Source of the DNA: an uncultured Mediterraneibacter sp.
GTDB lineage: Bacteria > Bacillota > Clostridia > Lachnospirales > Lachnospiraceae
Assembly: GCA_934309345.1 (NCBI GenBank)
Contig: CAKRDD010000022.1
Location: 1 to 63,422, forward strand
Direction: 5' to 3'
Length of the DNA: 63,422 bases
The notes under the pieces were generated by a model. It was not told the origin of the DNA and ran no database searches. It was given only the letters and a program-made list of their open reading frames with translations. This document shows, in pieces, positions 17,354 to 25,829 of this stretch (positions are counted from its first letter, which is position 1; each line of letters opens with the position of its first letter). A program made the position numbers and the translations under genes.

Positions 17354-17376
17354 AAGGAAACAGATCTTTGGGAAAA

Positions 17377-17458
17377 GACAGATCCTTGGGGAATGATCTG
17401 TCAGAGATTTCAAAGATTGAATCATTACGGAAAGACCTGTCGGTGGCAGGTTTTCCGT
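17377..17458 (+). promoter_or_regulatory. Two successive hairpins between permease and ygfK
   Basis: GACAGATC (17377-17384) pairs with GATCTGTC (17395-17402). Then ACGGAAAGACCTG (17427-17439) pairs with CAGGTTTTCCGT (17447-17458) with one bulge. Neither is followed by a U-run, so they are not standard terminators. Confidence 0.5.
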
Positions 17459-17487
17459 GATAAAAGAAAAAAAGAGAGGTAAAAAGT

Positions 17488-20481
17488 ATGAGTGAAATTA
17501 TGAGACCTATGTCATTTGAACAGCTTTTAAACTGGACATTGACAGAGTACAAAGAGAATGGAACAGTATTTGGAGAGCGTCATCCATATCATGCGGACAG
17601 CAAATTTAACCGCACAATTTTCGGACGCGATCTTGAGACACCAATCGGACCGGCAGCAGGCCCAAACACTCAGCTGACACAGAATATTATCGCAGCTTAC
17701 TACACAGGAAGCCGTTTCTTCGAACTGAAGACAGTTCAGGTAATGGACGGAGACGAGCTTGCAGCATGCATCAACAGACCATGTATCAAGGCTGATGACG
17801 AGTGCTACAACTGTGAGTGGTCTACAGAGCTGTTTGTTCCACAGGCAATGGAGGAGTACATCAAAGCATGGTTCCTTCTGAAAGTGATCTCAAAAGAATT
17901 CGGACTTGGAAGCATGGACGGATTCCAGTTCAACATCAGTGTTGGATATGATCTTGCCGGAATCAAATCAGAGAAGGTTGACACATTCCTGAACACAATG
18001 CAGCATGCACAGGACTCAGAGATTTTCAAGCACTGCAAGGCTTATCTTCTTGAGCATGTTGACCTGTTCGAGAAAGTGACAGCAGAAGATATCGAAAGCA
18101 TTTCCGGAGATATCTGTAATTCTGTTACAATCTCTACACTTCACGGATGCCCTCCGGAAGAAATTGAGAAGATCGCAATGTATCTGATCACAGAAAAGGG
18201 ATTCCATACATTTATCAAATGTAACCCGACACTTCTTGGATACGAGTATGCAAGAAAGACAATGGACGACATGGGATACGATTATATCGCATTCGGTGAC
18301 TTCCACTTCAAAGATGACCTGCAGTACGAGGATGCTGTTCCAATGCTGAACAGACTGATCGCTGTCTGTCAGGAAAGAAACCTGGAGTTTGGTGTGAAGA
18401 TCACAAACACATTCCCGGTTGACGTAAAACAGAATGAACTTCCAAGTGAAGAGATGTATATGTCAGGAAAATCTCTGTACCCACTGTCAATCTCTGTAGC
18501 AAATATGCTGGCAAGAGATTTCGGTGGAAAACTGAGAATCTCCTACTCAGGCGGTGCTGATTTCCATAACATCGAAGGAATCATCGATGCAGGAATCTGG
18601 CCGGTAACAATGGCTACAACAATCCTGAAACCAGGCGGATACGACAGACTTTGCCAGATTGCAGGACTTCTTGAGAAAGAAGGCGTTGTATTCACAGGTA
18701 TCGACGCTGCCAAGACAGAGAAACTGGTTGAGGAAGCGAAGACAAGCCCATATCATGTAAAGGCTGTAAAACCACTTCCATCCAGAAAGATCAACAAACA
18801 GGTTCCACTGATCGACTGCTTCATTGCTCCTTGTAAAGAGGGATGCCCGATCCATCAGGATATCACAACATACCTGCAGCTTGTAGAGGCTGGTAAGTAT
18901 GAGGAAGCTATGGATGTTATCACAGAGAAGAACCCGCTTCCATTTATCACAGGAACAATCTGTGCACATGCTTGTATGGGCAAATGTACACGTAACTTCT
19001 ATGAGTCACCGGTACATATCCGTGAGATGAAGCTTGAGGCAGCTCAGAACGGATACGAAGCACTGATGAATAAGCTGACAGCACCTGCAATCACAAAAGA
19101 AGGCAAGGCAGCAGTAATCGGTGGAGGACCGGCTGGTATGGCAGCAGCTTACTTCCTGCGCAGAGCCGGAATGGCAGTTACAGTATTTGAGAAGAACGAC
19201 GCTCTCGGCGGAGTTGTTCGCCATGTAATTCCAGAATTCAGAATTCCGGGAACATCGATTGATAAAGATGCAGCACTTCTTGAGAAGATGGGCGTTGAAG
19301 TTCGTCTGAACACAGAAGTAAAAGATACAGCAGCACTCAAAGCAGAAGGATTTACAACAGTGATCCTTGCAGTAGGAGCTTCTGAGCCGGGAGTATTAAG
19401 ACTTGAGCAGGGTGAAGCTAAGAATGCACTCGAGTTCCTGGCTGACTTCAAGGCAAACGATGGAAAACTTGACATCGGTAAGAATGTTGTAGTTATCGGT
19501 GGTGGTAACACAGCAATGGATACAGCAAGAGCTGCAAAACGTACAACAGGCGTTGAGCATGTATATCTTGTATACAGAAGAACAAAACGCTATATGCCGG
19601 CTGACGAAGAAGAGCTGGTAATGGCAGTAGAAGACGGCGTAGAGTTCATGGAACTCCTTTCTCCTGTAAAACTTGAGAATGGAAAACTGATCTGCGAAGT
19701 AATGGTTCTTGGCGACATGGATGCTTCCGGAAGAAGAGGCGTTGTTAAGACTGGAGAACTCAAAGAGATCCCGGCTGACACAGTGATCGCAGCTGTTGGT
19801 GAAAGGGTTCCGACTGCTCTTTACGAAGCAAATGGAATCAATGTAAATGACAGAGGACGTGCTCTTGTAAATGAAGAGACATTAGAGACAAATGTAGAGA
19901 ATGTTTACGTTGTTGGTGACGGACTTGGCGGACCGGCTACAGTAGTAGAAGGTATCCGTGATGGTCTCAAAGCTGCTCAGGCAGTGATCGGAGAGACTCT
20001 TGTAAGAGACTTCGATGCAGAGACAGATGAAGCTGTTGTATACGAAAGAAAGGGGAACCTCGAAGACGTACGCGAAGACAGCACAGAAGCTAAGAGATGT
20101 CTCAACTGTGCAGGAATCTGTGAGAACTGTAAGGAAGTCTGCCCGAACAGAGCAAATGTAGCGATCAAGGTTCCGGGAATGGATAAACACCAGATCATCC
20201 ACGTAGATTACATGTGTAATGAGTGTGGTAACTGTAAGAGCTTCTGTCCATATGACAGCGCTCCGTACCTGGATAAATTCACATTATTCATGGATGAGAA
20301 CGACATGGCAGACAGCAAGAATCAGGGATTCACAGTACTGGACAAAGATGCAGTACACTGCAAGGTTCGTTTCTGTGGAGAGATCCTCGACTGGACACTT
20401 GGAGAAGAGACAAAGATTCCGGAAGCACTTCAGAAATTAATGGAGACTGTTTGCAAGGACTACACATATCTGTTAAGATAA
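17488..20481 (+). CDS. ygfK: YgfK, putative selenate-reductase-like iron-sulfur flavoprotein
   Basis: A 997-residue multi-domain oxidoreductase. The N-terminal part resembles dihydroorotate/dihydropyrimidine dehydrogenase barrels (TPIGPAAGPNTQLTQN). A glutamate-synthase-small-subunit-like module follows, with cysteines in CIAPCKEGCPIHQD near 447 and CAHACMGKC, an FAD motif GGGPAGMAAAYF near 542 and an NAD(P) motif GGGNTAMDTA near 668. Two ferredoxin-like clusters are at the end, CAGICENCKEVCP near 870 and CNECGNCKSFCP near 908. Although named for selenate reduction in E. coli, its fixed place in purine/urate clusters suggests reductive electron transfer to a purine intermediate. Strong AGAGAGG-type RBS; it ends at a clear terminator. 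Confidence 0.92.
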   Translation: MSEIMRPMSFEQLLNWTLTEYKENGTVFGERHPYHADSKFNRTIFGRDLETPIGPAAGPNTQLTQNIIAAYYTGSRFFELKTVQVMDGDELAACINRPCIKADDECYNCEWSTELFVPQAMEEYIKAWFLLKVISKEFGLGSMDGFQFNISVGYDLAGIKSEKVDTFLNTMQHAQDSEIFKHCKAYLLEHVDLFEKVTAEDIESISGDICNSVTISTLHGCPPEEIEKIAMYLITEKGFHTFIKCNPTLLGYEYARKTMDDMGYDYIAFGDFHFKDDLQYEDAVPMLNRLIAVCQERNLEFGVKITNTFPVDVKQNELPSEEMYMSGKSLYPLSISVANMLARDFGGKLRISYSGGADFHNIEGIIDAGIWPVTMATTILKPGGYDRLCQIAGLLEKEGVVFTGIDAAKTEKLVEEAKTSPYHVKAVKPLPSRKINKQVPLIDCFIAPCKEGCPIHQDITTYLQLVEAGKYEEAMDVITEKNPLPFITGTICAHACMGKCTRNFYESPVHIREMKLEAAQNGYEALMNKLTAPAITKEGKAAVIGGGPAGMAAAYFLRRAGMAVTVFEKNDALGGVVRHVIPEFRIPGTSIDKDAALLEKMGVEVRLNTEVKDTAALKAEGFTTVILAVGASEPGVLRLEQGEAKNALEFLADFKANDGKLDIGKNVVVIGGGNTAMDTARAAKRTTGVEHVYLVYRRTKRYMPADEEELVMAVEDGVEFMELLSPVKLENGKLICEVMVLGDMDASGRRGVVKTGELKEIPADTVIAAVGERVPTALYEANGINVNDRGRALVNEETLETNVENVYVVGDGLGGPATVVEGIRDGLKAAQAVIGETLVRDFDAETDEAVVYERKGNLEDVREDSTEAKRCLNCAGICENCKEVCPNRANVAIKVPGMDKHQIIHVDYMCNECGNCKSFCPYDSAPYLDKFTLFMDENDMADSKNQGFTVLDKDAVHCKVRFCGEILDWTLGEETKIPEALQKLMETVCKDYTYLLR

Positions 20482-20547
20482 TAGCAGAAGGTTTTGGTGA
20501 GATTACTCCGGTGGAAATCGAGTGAGACCAGAGTGATAATACGTGAG

Positions 20548-20590
20548 AAAGATAGCTCACAGGCATCTGCCTGTGGGCTATCTTCTTTTC
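20548..20590 (+). terminator. Rho-independent terminator after ygfK
   Basis: AAAGATAGCTCACAGGCA pairs with TGCCTGTGGGCTATCTT (one G-U pair), two-base gap at the loop, followed by TCTTTTC. Confidence 0.85.
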
Positions 20591-20626
20591 AAAAGAAGCA
20601 AGTATATAGAAGGAAGGTCTGTATAA

Positions 20627-21400
20627 ATGATAAGTTATTTCAGAGACGGCAGACTTTATGAAGCAGAATCTTTTTTGTCAGCAGTAAAGCTTGATTCTGC
20701 GGATTGTCCGGTGATTGCTGCTGTCGGTGCCGGAGGCAAGACCTCTACATTGAGAAGACTGGCAGAAGAGTATGCAAGATCCGGAACGAAGGCAATCGTT
20801 CTTACGACGACTCATATGAGAGAAGAGAGAACTCCGTGGAGTTGTGTGGCAGAGGAAGAAAAGTGGCTTAGAGAAGGGAAAGTACTGCTGGATCAGGTGA
20901 AAAAATGTCTTGAACAATACGGACAGGCCTGGATTGGGACGAGAGCAAAAAAGGGGAAAATGAGCAGTGTTCCAGAGACGATTTTGAAAGAAATAGAGAA
21001 ATGGAACATTCCACTCCTTGTTGAAGCAGATGGAGCAAGGATGCTGCCATTAAAAGTTCCGGGAGAACAAGAACCTGTGATCCTGCCACAGACAACACAT
21101 GTATTTTCTATTTATGGAATGGACGCTTTGGATCAAAAGCTGGAAGAAATCTGCTTTCGAAGTGAAAAGGCGGCAGAGCTTCTTGGAAAGAAGCCGGAAG
21201 ACAAGGTGACAGAAGAAGATCTGGTAAAGCTTGCCTGTCAGGAACAGGGGGGACGAAAAGGATGTCCGAAGCAGGCGGAGTATGTTGTTGTGCTGAATAA
21301 GGCAGATACAAAAGAGCAGCAGGAAAGAGCATGTAAGATCGCAAAGTGTTTACATGAAAATGGAATCAAGAATATATTTGTGACATCTTATATGCTATAA
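20627..21400 (+). CDS. yqeC: YqeC family selenium-dependent hydroxylase accessory protein
   Basis: A 257-residue P-loop protein. The Walker-A-like GAGGKTSTLRRLAEEYA lies near residues 33-49, and LLVEADGARMLPLKVP and VVVLNKADT (NKxD-like) follow. YqeC belongs to the gene set found only with selenium-dependent molybdenum hydroxylases, with YqeB and MocA, and is thought to help build the selenium-labile molybdenum cofactor; its chemistry is not known in detail. It begins a cofactor sub-operon after the ygfK terminator. A short RBS AGGAAGG precedes the ATG. The gap to the next gene is 110 bases without a terminator. Confidence 0.88.
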   Translation: MISYFRDGRLYEAESFLSAVKLDSADCPVIAAVGAGGKTSTLRRLAEEYARSGTKAIVLTTTHMREERTPWSCVAEEEKWLREGKVLLDQVKKCLEQYGQAWIGTRAKKGKMSSVPETILKEIEKWNIPLLVEADGARMLPLKVPGEQEPVILPQTTHVFSIYGMDALDQKLEEICFRSEKAAELLGKKPEDKVTEEDLVKLACQEQGGRKGCPKQAEYVVVLNKADTKEQQERACKIAKCLHENGIKNIFVTSYML

Positions 21401-21510
21401 TGGGGGATTGCAGTAAGAATGCAAAGAATATGTTCCAAAATGCTAATGAATAAGAAAATAAATGAGAATTTGTAAAAGGTTCTCAGGAAAATAGATAGGA
21501 AGTTGTTGAT

Positions 21511-22884
21511 ATGAAGATATTGATTAAAGGTGCAGGAGACCTGGCAACAGGAATCGCATCCAGATTATATGGTGCAGGACACCAGGTCATGATGACAGAT
21601 ATTGCTGTGCCGTTGACAGTCCGCAGACTGGTTGCATTTTCCAGAGCGGTTTATGAAGGTGAGGCGGTTGTAGAAGATATGACAGCACGCCTGGCAAAGA
21701 ATCAGGAAGAAGCAGAGGAGATTATGGAACAGGGAGATATCCCTGTGATCGTTGATCCAAAGGCAGAATGTATACAGTGGTTTCAGCCGGATGTGATCGT
21801 TGATGCAATCCTTGCAAAGAGAAATCTCGGAACGAAGATCACAGATGCACCGTTTGTGATCGGAGTCGGACCTGGATTTACAGCAGGGGAAGACTGCAAC
21901 TGTGTGGTCGAGACAAAGAGAGGACATACACTGGGCAATGTGATCTGGGACGGAAGTGCAATCCCGAATACCGGAGTTCCGGGAAATGTCGGAGGATATT
22001 CTATTGAGCGTCTGATCAAAGCATCTGCAGATGGAGTGATCGAACCGAAGGCTGTGATCGGAGATCTTGTACGCAAAGGACAGATTGTTGCACTTACAGG
22101 CGGAGAGCCGGTCTATGCGCTGATGGACGGTATCGTTCGCGGCATGCTTCAGCCGGGCGTTCAGGTAACGAAGGGACTCAAGATCGGAGATATTGATGCT
22201 CGTGCAGAGCAGGAGCATTGCCGGACAATCTCAGACAAAGCAAGAGCAATCGGTGGTGGTGTTCTTGATGCAGTCTGCAGTTATGAAAAGAGCAGAGGAA
22301 AGTATGCATTGATTTTACTGGCAGCAGGACAGAGCGTGCGGTTCGGTTCAGATAAACTGAAAGCTGTTGTAGAAGGCGAAGCAATGTATGAAAGTGCGAT
22401 CAGCCGTTTTGAAGCATTTCAGGGATTCAGATCCTATGTAGTGACAGGAAAAGAAGAAATCACACAGGCAGCAGAAAAGGCCGGATGCACAGTCGTATGC
22501 AACAAAGAACCGGAGAAGGGAATCTCCCTTTCTGTAAAGCTCGGCCTTACAAAGGCAATCGAAGATGCGAAAGAGGAAGGGACACAGCTTCGAGGAGTCA
22601 TGTTCAGTGTCTGCGATCAGCCAAGATTAAAAAAATCTACGATTCAGAGAATCATAAATACAGCATTTCATAATCCGGGAAAGATCGTCTGTGCGGGCGA
22701 AGGAAGAAAAAATGGCAATCCGGTCTTGTGGGATAAGAGATTCTTTGATAAACTTTTGGAGTTAGATGGAGATATCGGTGGGAAGAAGATATTGAAAGAA
22801 AACTTAGATTCGCTGAAAATCGTGCCGGTACAGGCGGGAGAACTTCAGGATATTGATCGAAAAGAAGACCTCGGAATGGCATAA
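21511..22884 (+). CDS. Fusion of YqeB/EF2563-type protein with MocA-type molybdenum cofactor cytidylyltransferase
   Basis: A 457-residue fusion. Residues 1-258 are the YqeB/EF2563 selenium-dependent molybdenum hydroxylase protein (KGAGDLATGIASRLYGAG, then DPKAECIQWFQPDVIVDAILAKRN in two blocks, then GVGPGFTAGEDC). Residues 264-457 are a MocA/MobA-like nucleotidyltransferase: LLAAGQSVRFGSDKL carries the nucleotide loop and VCDQPRL the metal-binding Asp. In E. coli the same functions are separate yqeB and ygfJ genes. MocA makes the cytosine dinucleotide form of the cofactor used by xanthine-dehydrogenase-family enzymes. The fusion implies direct hand-off between selenium/molybdenum chemistry and nucleotide attachment (inference). 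Next gene begins 73 bases on. Confidence 0.9.
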   Translation: MKILIKGAGDLATGIASRLYGAGHQVMMTDIAVPLTVRRLVAFSRAVYEGEAVVEDMTARLAKNQEEAEEIMEQGDIPVIVDPKAECIQWFQPDVIVDAILAKRNLGTKITDAPFVIGVGPGFTAGEDCNCVVETKRGHTLGNVIWDGSAIPNTGVPGNVGGYSIERLIKASADGVIEPKAVIGDLVRKGQIVALTGGEPVYALMDGIVRGMLQPGVQVTKGLKIGDIDARAEQEHCRTISDKARAIGGGVLDAVCSYEKSRGKYALILLAAGQSVRFGSDKLKAVVEGEAMYESAISRFEAFQGFRSYVVTGKEEITQAAEKAGCTVVCNKEPEKGISLSVKLGLTKAIEDAKEEGTQLRGVMFSVCDQPRLKKSTIQRIINTAFHNPGKIVCAGEGRKNGNPVLWDKRFFDKLLELDGDIGGKKILKENLDSLKIVPVQAGELQDIDRKEDLGMA

Positions 22885-22957
22885 TGATAGAATTGCTGGT
22901 TGCATATAGTGTGAACAGTAATAAAAATAGCAGCGGTGAGCTGAAAGGAGAATGCAA

Positions 22958-23899
22958 ATGCGGGTAGGAGCAGTGATTGCGGCAGCAGGAAAATCTGGTG
23001 GATATAAGAGTTATGATAAGATGAAGTCGGTGGATGGAATCCAGGTTCTGCGTCAGATGATTTTAAATTTCAAGAGAGCAGGTGTGGATGAGATCGTGCT
23101 GATCACAGGATACCAGGCGGAGCAGGTGGAGAAGAAACTGGCGAAGCTTGGTGCAGTATTCCTTCGCAGTGAAGATTATGAGAAGGAAGAGATGATCACG
23201 TCAGCAGTTCGAGGGATGAACTACCTGAAACCGCGCTGTGAGAAATTCTTCTTCTGTCCGGCAGGAGTTTCTCTTTTCACAGAAGATACCGTACGTGTGT
23301 TGATGCAAAAAGCGAAAGAAAATGAAAACGATCATGAGAAAGTCTATGTACCTGTCTGGGAAGAACGAAAAGGACATCCGATCCTGATGGATCGCAGTAT
23401 GATCGATCAGTTTTCCTCTTATGAAGGAGAAGGTGGACTTAAAGGCGCCATGGATGTGCTGAATGTAGAACGCATTTTCGTTCCGGTGGAAGACAACGGT
23501 GTAGCGATTTACTCCGGACAGGGAGAACCTTTCCGTGAGATTTTTAAAGAGAAGGAAAAGGAGAGAAGAATCCGTCCAAGAGTGAAGGTTCAGCTGGAGA
23601 AAAATGAGAACTTCTTCGGTCCTGGAATCGTATTTCTTCTGCGACAGATTGATACACTTGGTTCTGTCAGAGATGCCTGTGCGAAAACAGGAATGTCTTA
23701 CAGCAAAGGCTGGAGCCTGATCAGAAGTGCAGAGAAAGAACTTGGATATACTGTTGTAGAGCGTAGCCCGGGCGGAAAGCATGGCGGTGTAGCCAATGTA
23801 AGTGAAGCAGGGAAAGATATTCTTAGAAAATATGAACTTCTGGAAAAAGATGTGGCGAAATATGCAGAGAAAAGATATAAGGATATATTTGAATCCTGA
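22958..23899 (+). CDS. Degenerate nucleotidyltransferase fused to a ModE-like DNA-binding domain
   Basis: A 313-residue protein. Residues 1-195 have the MobA/MocA nucleotidyltransferase fold (RVGAVIAAAGKSGG, VDEIVLITGY) but the P-loop-like signature lacks the usual Arg and the metal-binding Asp site reads CPAGVSL instead of xxDQPxL. Residues 207-313 are a ModE/LysR-type winged helix: FGPGIVFLLRQIDTLGSVRDA, then GMSYSKGWSLIRSAEK and GGKHGGVANVSEAG. It stands directly before modABC. A molybdenum or cofactor-sensing regulator of molybdate uptake is inferred. ATG 22958 is chosen: AAGGAG at 22945-22950 is only one base from the ATG at 22952 but seven from 22958. Confidence 0.82.
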   Translation: MRVGAVIAAAGKSGGYKSYDKMKSVDGIQVLRQMILNFKRAGVDEIVLITGYQAEQVEKKLAKLGAVFLRSEDYEKEEMITSAVRGMNYLKPRCEKFFFCPAGVSLFTEDTVRVLMQKAKENENDHEKVYVPVWEERKGHPILMDRSMIDQFSSYEGEGGLKGAMDVLNVERIFVPVEDNGVAIYSGQGEPFREIFKEKEKERRIRPRVKVQLEKNENFFGPGIVFLLRQIDTLGSVRDACAKTGMSYSKGWSLIRSAEKELGYTVVERSPGGKHGGVANVSEAGKDILRKYELLEKDVAKYAEKRYKDIFES

Positions 23900-23987
23900 T
23901 CTGTCTTTCACACGCAATGTGTGAAAAGAAGAAAGCTAATATTAGCGAAAAAAGCGGTCACATGACATTATTAAAATACAGTTAATG

Positions 23988-24018
23988 AAAAAAAGTTGTG
24001 TAAATCACAACTTTTTTT
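23988..24018. terminator. Bidirectional-type terminator before modA
   Basis: Run of A, GTTGTG-TAAAT-CACAAC, run of T. It isolates modABC from the cofactor genes upstream, so modABC needs its own promoter. Confidence 0.85.
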
Positions 24019-24028
24019 AGAAAAGCGA

Positions 24029-24063
24029 TTGTTAAAATAAAACAAATCGGTTATAATGATAAC
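24029..24063 (+). promoter_or_regulatory. modA promoter with overlapping palindrome
   Basis: TTGTTA (24029-24034), 17-base spacer, TATAAT (24052-24057). A palindrome GTTAT-AATG-ATAAC (24050-24063) covers the -10 box, ideally placed for repression. Its half-sites resemble the GTTAT/ATAAC ends of the E. coli ModE operator, though the spacing is shorter. Confidence 0.6.
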
Positions 24064-24126
24064 ATCATTTAGAAAGAAAAGACAGGGAATATTTTATGAA
24101 CGAGGCACCCGTCGGGAGGAGACAAG

Positions 24127-25017
24127 ATGAAAAAGAGAATTTTAGCAGCAATGATGGCAGCTGTAATGGTATTTTCTATGGCTGGATGTGGATCCAAAGC
24201 CGACGAAAAGACAGATGACACAGCAAAAACAGAAGCAACTGACAACAAAGGCAGTGATGAAGAAGAGACAGAGATCCAGGTATTTATCGCAGCCAGCTTA
24301 AAGAATGTAATGGACGAGCTCGCAGCACAGTACAACGAAGAACATCCGAACGTAAAGATTACATATAATGCAGATAGTTCAGGTACACTTCTGACACAGA
24401 TTGAAGAAGGATATGAGTGTGACATCTTCTTCTCAGCAGCACAGAAGCAGATGGATCAGTTGGAGAAAGATGGTCTTGTAGTAGACGGAACAAGAGCGAA
24501 TGTTGTAAACAACCAGGTAGTAGTTGTGACAAGAAAAGACAGCGGAACAAAGGTAACAGGACTTGAGAATCTGAATGAAGCAGAAAGCTTTGCACTTGCT
24601 GGTGGAAGTGTACCGGTAGGAAAGTACACAAGAACTGCACTTATGAACATGGGAGTTCTTCCGCAGGTTGATGATCCTTCTGCAATCACAACAGAAGAAG
24701 TATCAGAAGCACTTGGCGGACTTGAGATCAGTGAGCAGGACAACGTAAGCAAGGTTCTTTCCGCAGTAGTGGAAGGATCCTGTGAAGTTGGAACAACTTA
24801 CTACTCTGATACATACGGATTCGAAGATCAGCTTGATGTTCTTCAGACAGTAGGCTACGACTTGACAGGAAATGTCATCTATCCAATCGCACGTGTAGTA
24901 AATGATGAAGCAGACGACGCACAGAATGCAGCAGCAGATGATTTCATCAAGTTTGTTCTGTCAGACAATGCAAAGAAAGTATTCGAGTCTTATTACTTCG
25001 ATACAAATGTAGAATAA
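24127..25017 (+). CDS. modA: Molybdate ABC transporter substrate-binding lipoprotein
   Basis: A 296-residue periplasmic-type binding protein anchored as a lipoprotein: signal sequence with lipobox SMAGC near residues 17-21, then an acidic, disordered tether. The ModA fold starts at IQVFIAASLKNVMDELAAQY (the conserved AASL oxyanion-binding segment) and continues with NADSSGTLLTQIEEG, IFFSAAQKQMDQL and YPIARV. It captures molybdate (or tungstate) for ModBC. It has its own promoter and is followed by a hairpin/attenuator before modB, which would allow more binding protein than permease to be made. Confidence 0.95.
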   Translation: MKKRILAAMMAAVMVFSMAGCGSKADEKTDDTAKTEATDNKGSDEEETEIQVFIAASLKNVMDELAAQYNEEHPNVKITYNADSSGTLLTQIEEGYECDIFFSAAQKQMDQLEKDGLVVDGTRANVVNNQVVVVTRKDSGTKVTGLENLNEAESFALAGGSVPVGKYTRTALMNMGVLPQVDDPSAITTEEVSEALGGLEISEQDNVSKVLSAVVEGSCEVGTTYYSDTYGFEDQLDVLQTVGYDLTGNVIYPIARVVNDEADDAQNAAADDFIKFVLSDNAKKVFESYYFDTNVE

Positions 25018-25027
25018 AGATAGTGTG

Positions 25028-25096
25028 ATAGTAACGGATGTGTTACTATAGAAGCAGAGGCTGCCAGAAATGAAAAGTTTCGGACAGCCTTTTTCT
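25028..25096 (+). terminator. Hairpin plus attenuating terminator between modA and modB
   Basis: A perfect 8-bp hairpin ATAGTAAC-N6-GTTACTAT (25028-25049) is followed by AGGCTG...CAGCCT with TTTTTCTT (25058-25096). The second is a terminator with two stem mismatches, probably leaky. Confidence 0.65.
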
Positions 25097-25121
25097 TATA
25101 GTTACAAAGGAGAGTGATGAA

Positions 25122-25826
25122 ATGGATGAAATGATGGAAATCTTGAAGAATCTGGATTGGAGCCCATTATTTATATCAATAAAAACAGGAATCGTAGCGA
25201 CAATCTTTTCCTTTTTCCTTGGAATCTATGCAGCACGCAAAGTTGTGAAGACAACTCCTGGAAAAAAGGCGATCATTGATGGAATATTGACATTGCCAAT
25301 GGTACTTCCGCCGACAGTGGCAGGTTTCTTCTTGCTTTTGATCTTCAGTAGAAGGAGGCCGTTTGGAATCTTTTTATTTGAACAGTTTGGAATCAAGGTG
25401 GTACAGACATGGCTTGGCTGCATCATTGCTGCTACAGTGATTTCATTCCCGTTAATGTATAGAAATGCCCGTGCAGCAATGGAACAGATCGATGTGAATC
25501 TGATTTATGCAGGAAGGACGCTTGGCATGTCTGATACGGAGATCTTCTGGAAAGTAGTGATCCCGACCGCAGGACCGGGAATCGCATCCGGAACGATTCT
25601 TACATTTGCCAGAGCACTCGGAGAATACGGAGCGACATCTATGCTTGCCGGAAATATTCCGGGAAAGACAGGAACAATCTCGCAGAAGATCGCGATGGTC
25701 ATTCAGGACGGAGATTATATGACAGCGGGCGTGTGGGTTGCGATTGTCATTGTGATCGCATTCCTGGTGATCTTCCTGATGAATCTGATCTCAGGCAAGA
25801 AAATGAAGAATGTCAAGAGGTGGTAA
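25122..25826 (+). CDS. modB: Molybdate ABC transporter permease
   Basis: A 234-residue inner-membrane permease with about five or six helices. The cytoplasmic EAA loop that docks with the ATPase is seen as AGRTLGMSDTEIFWKVVIPTAGPG, and the ModB-type EYGATSMLAGNIPGKTGTISQKIA follows. LPMVLPPTVAGFFLL is also family-typical. It lies 105 bases after modA behind a leaky terminator and only three bases before modC, to which it is translationally linked. RBS AAAGGAG stands upstream of the ATG. Confidence 0.95.
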   Translation: MDEMMEILKNLDWSPLFISIKTGIVATIFSFFLGIYAARKVVKTTPGKKAIIDGILTLPMVLPPTVAGFFLLLIFSRRRPFGIFLFEQFGIKVVQTWLGCIIAATVISFPLMYRNARAAMEQIDVNLIYAGRTLGMSDTEIFWKVVIPTAGPGIASGTILTFARALGEYGATSMLAGNIPGKTGTISQKIAMVIQDGDYMTAGVWVAIVIVIAFLVIFLMNLISGKKMKNVKRW

Positions 25827-25829
25827 GAG

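Noticed and set aside
17377..17458. Possible purine riboswitch before ygfK
   Set aside because: The conserved three-way junction core of guanine/adenine riboswitches is absent; only simple hairpins are seen.
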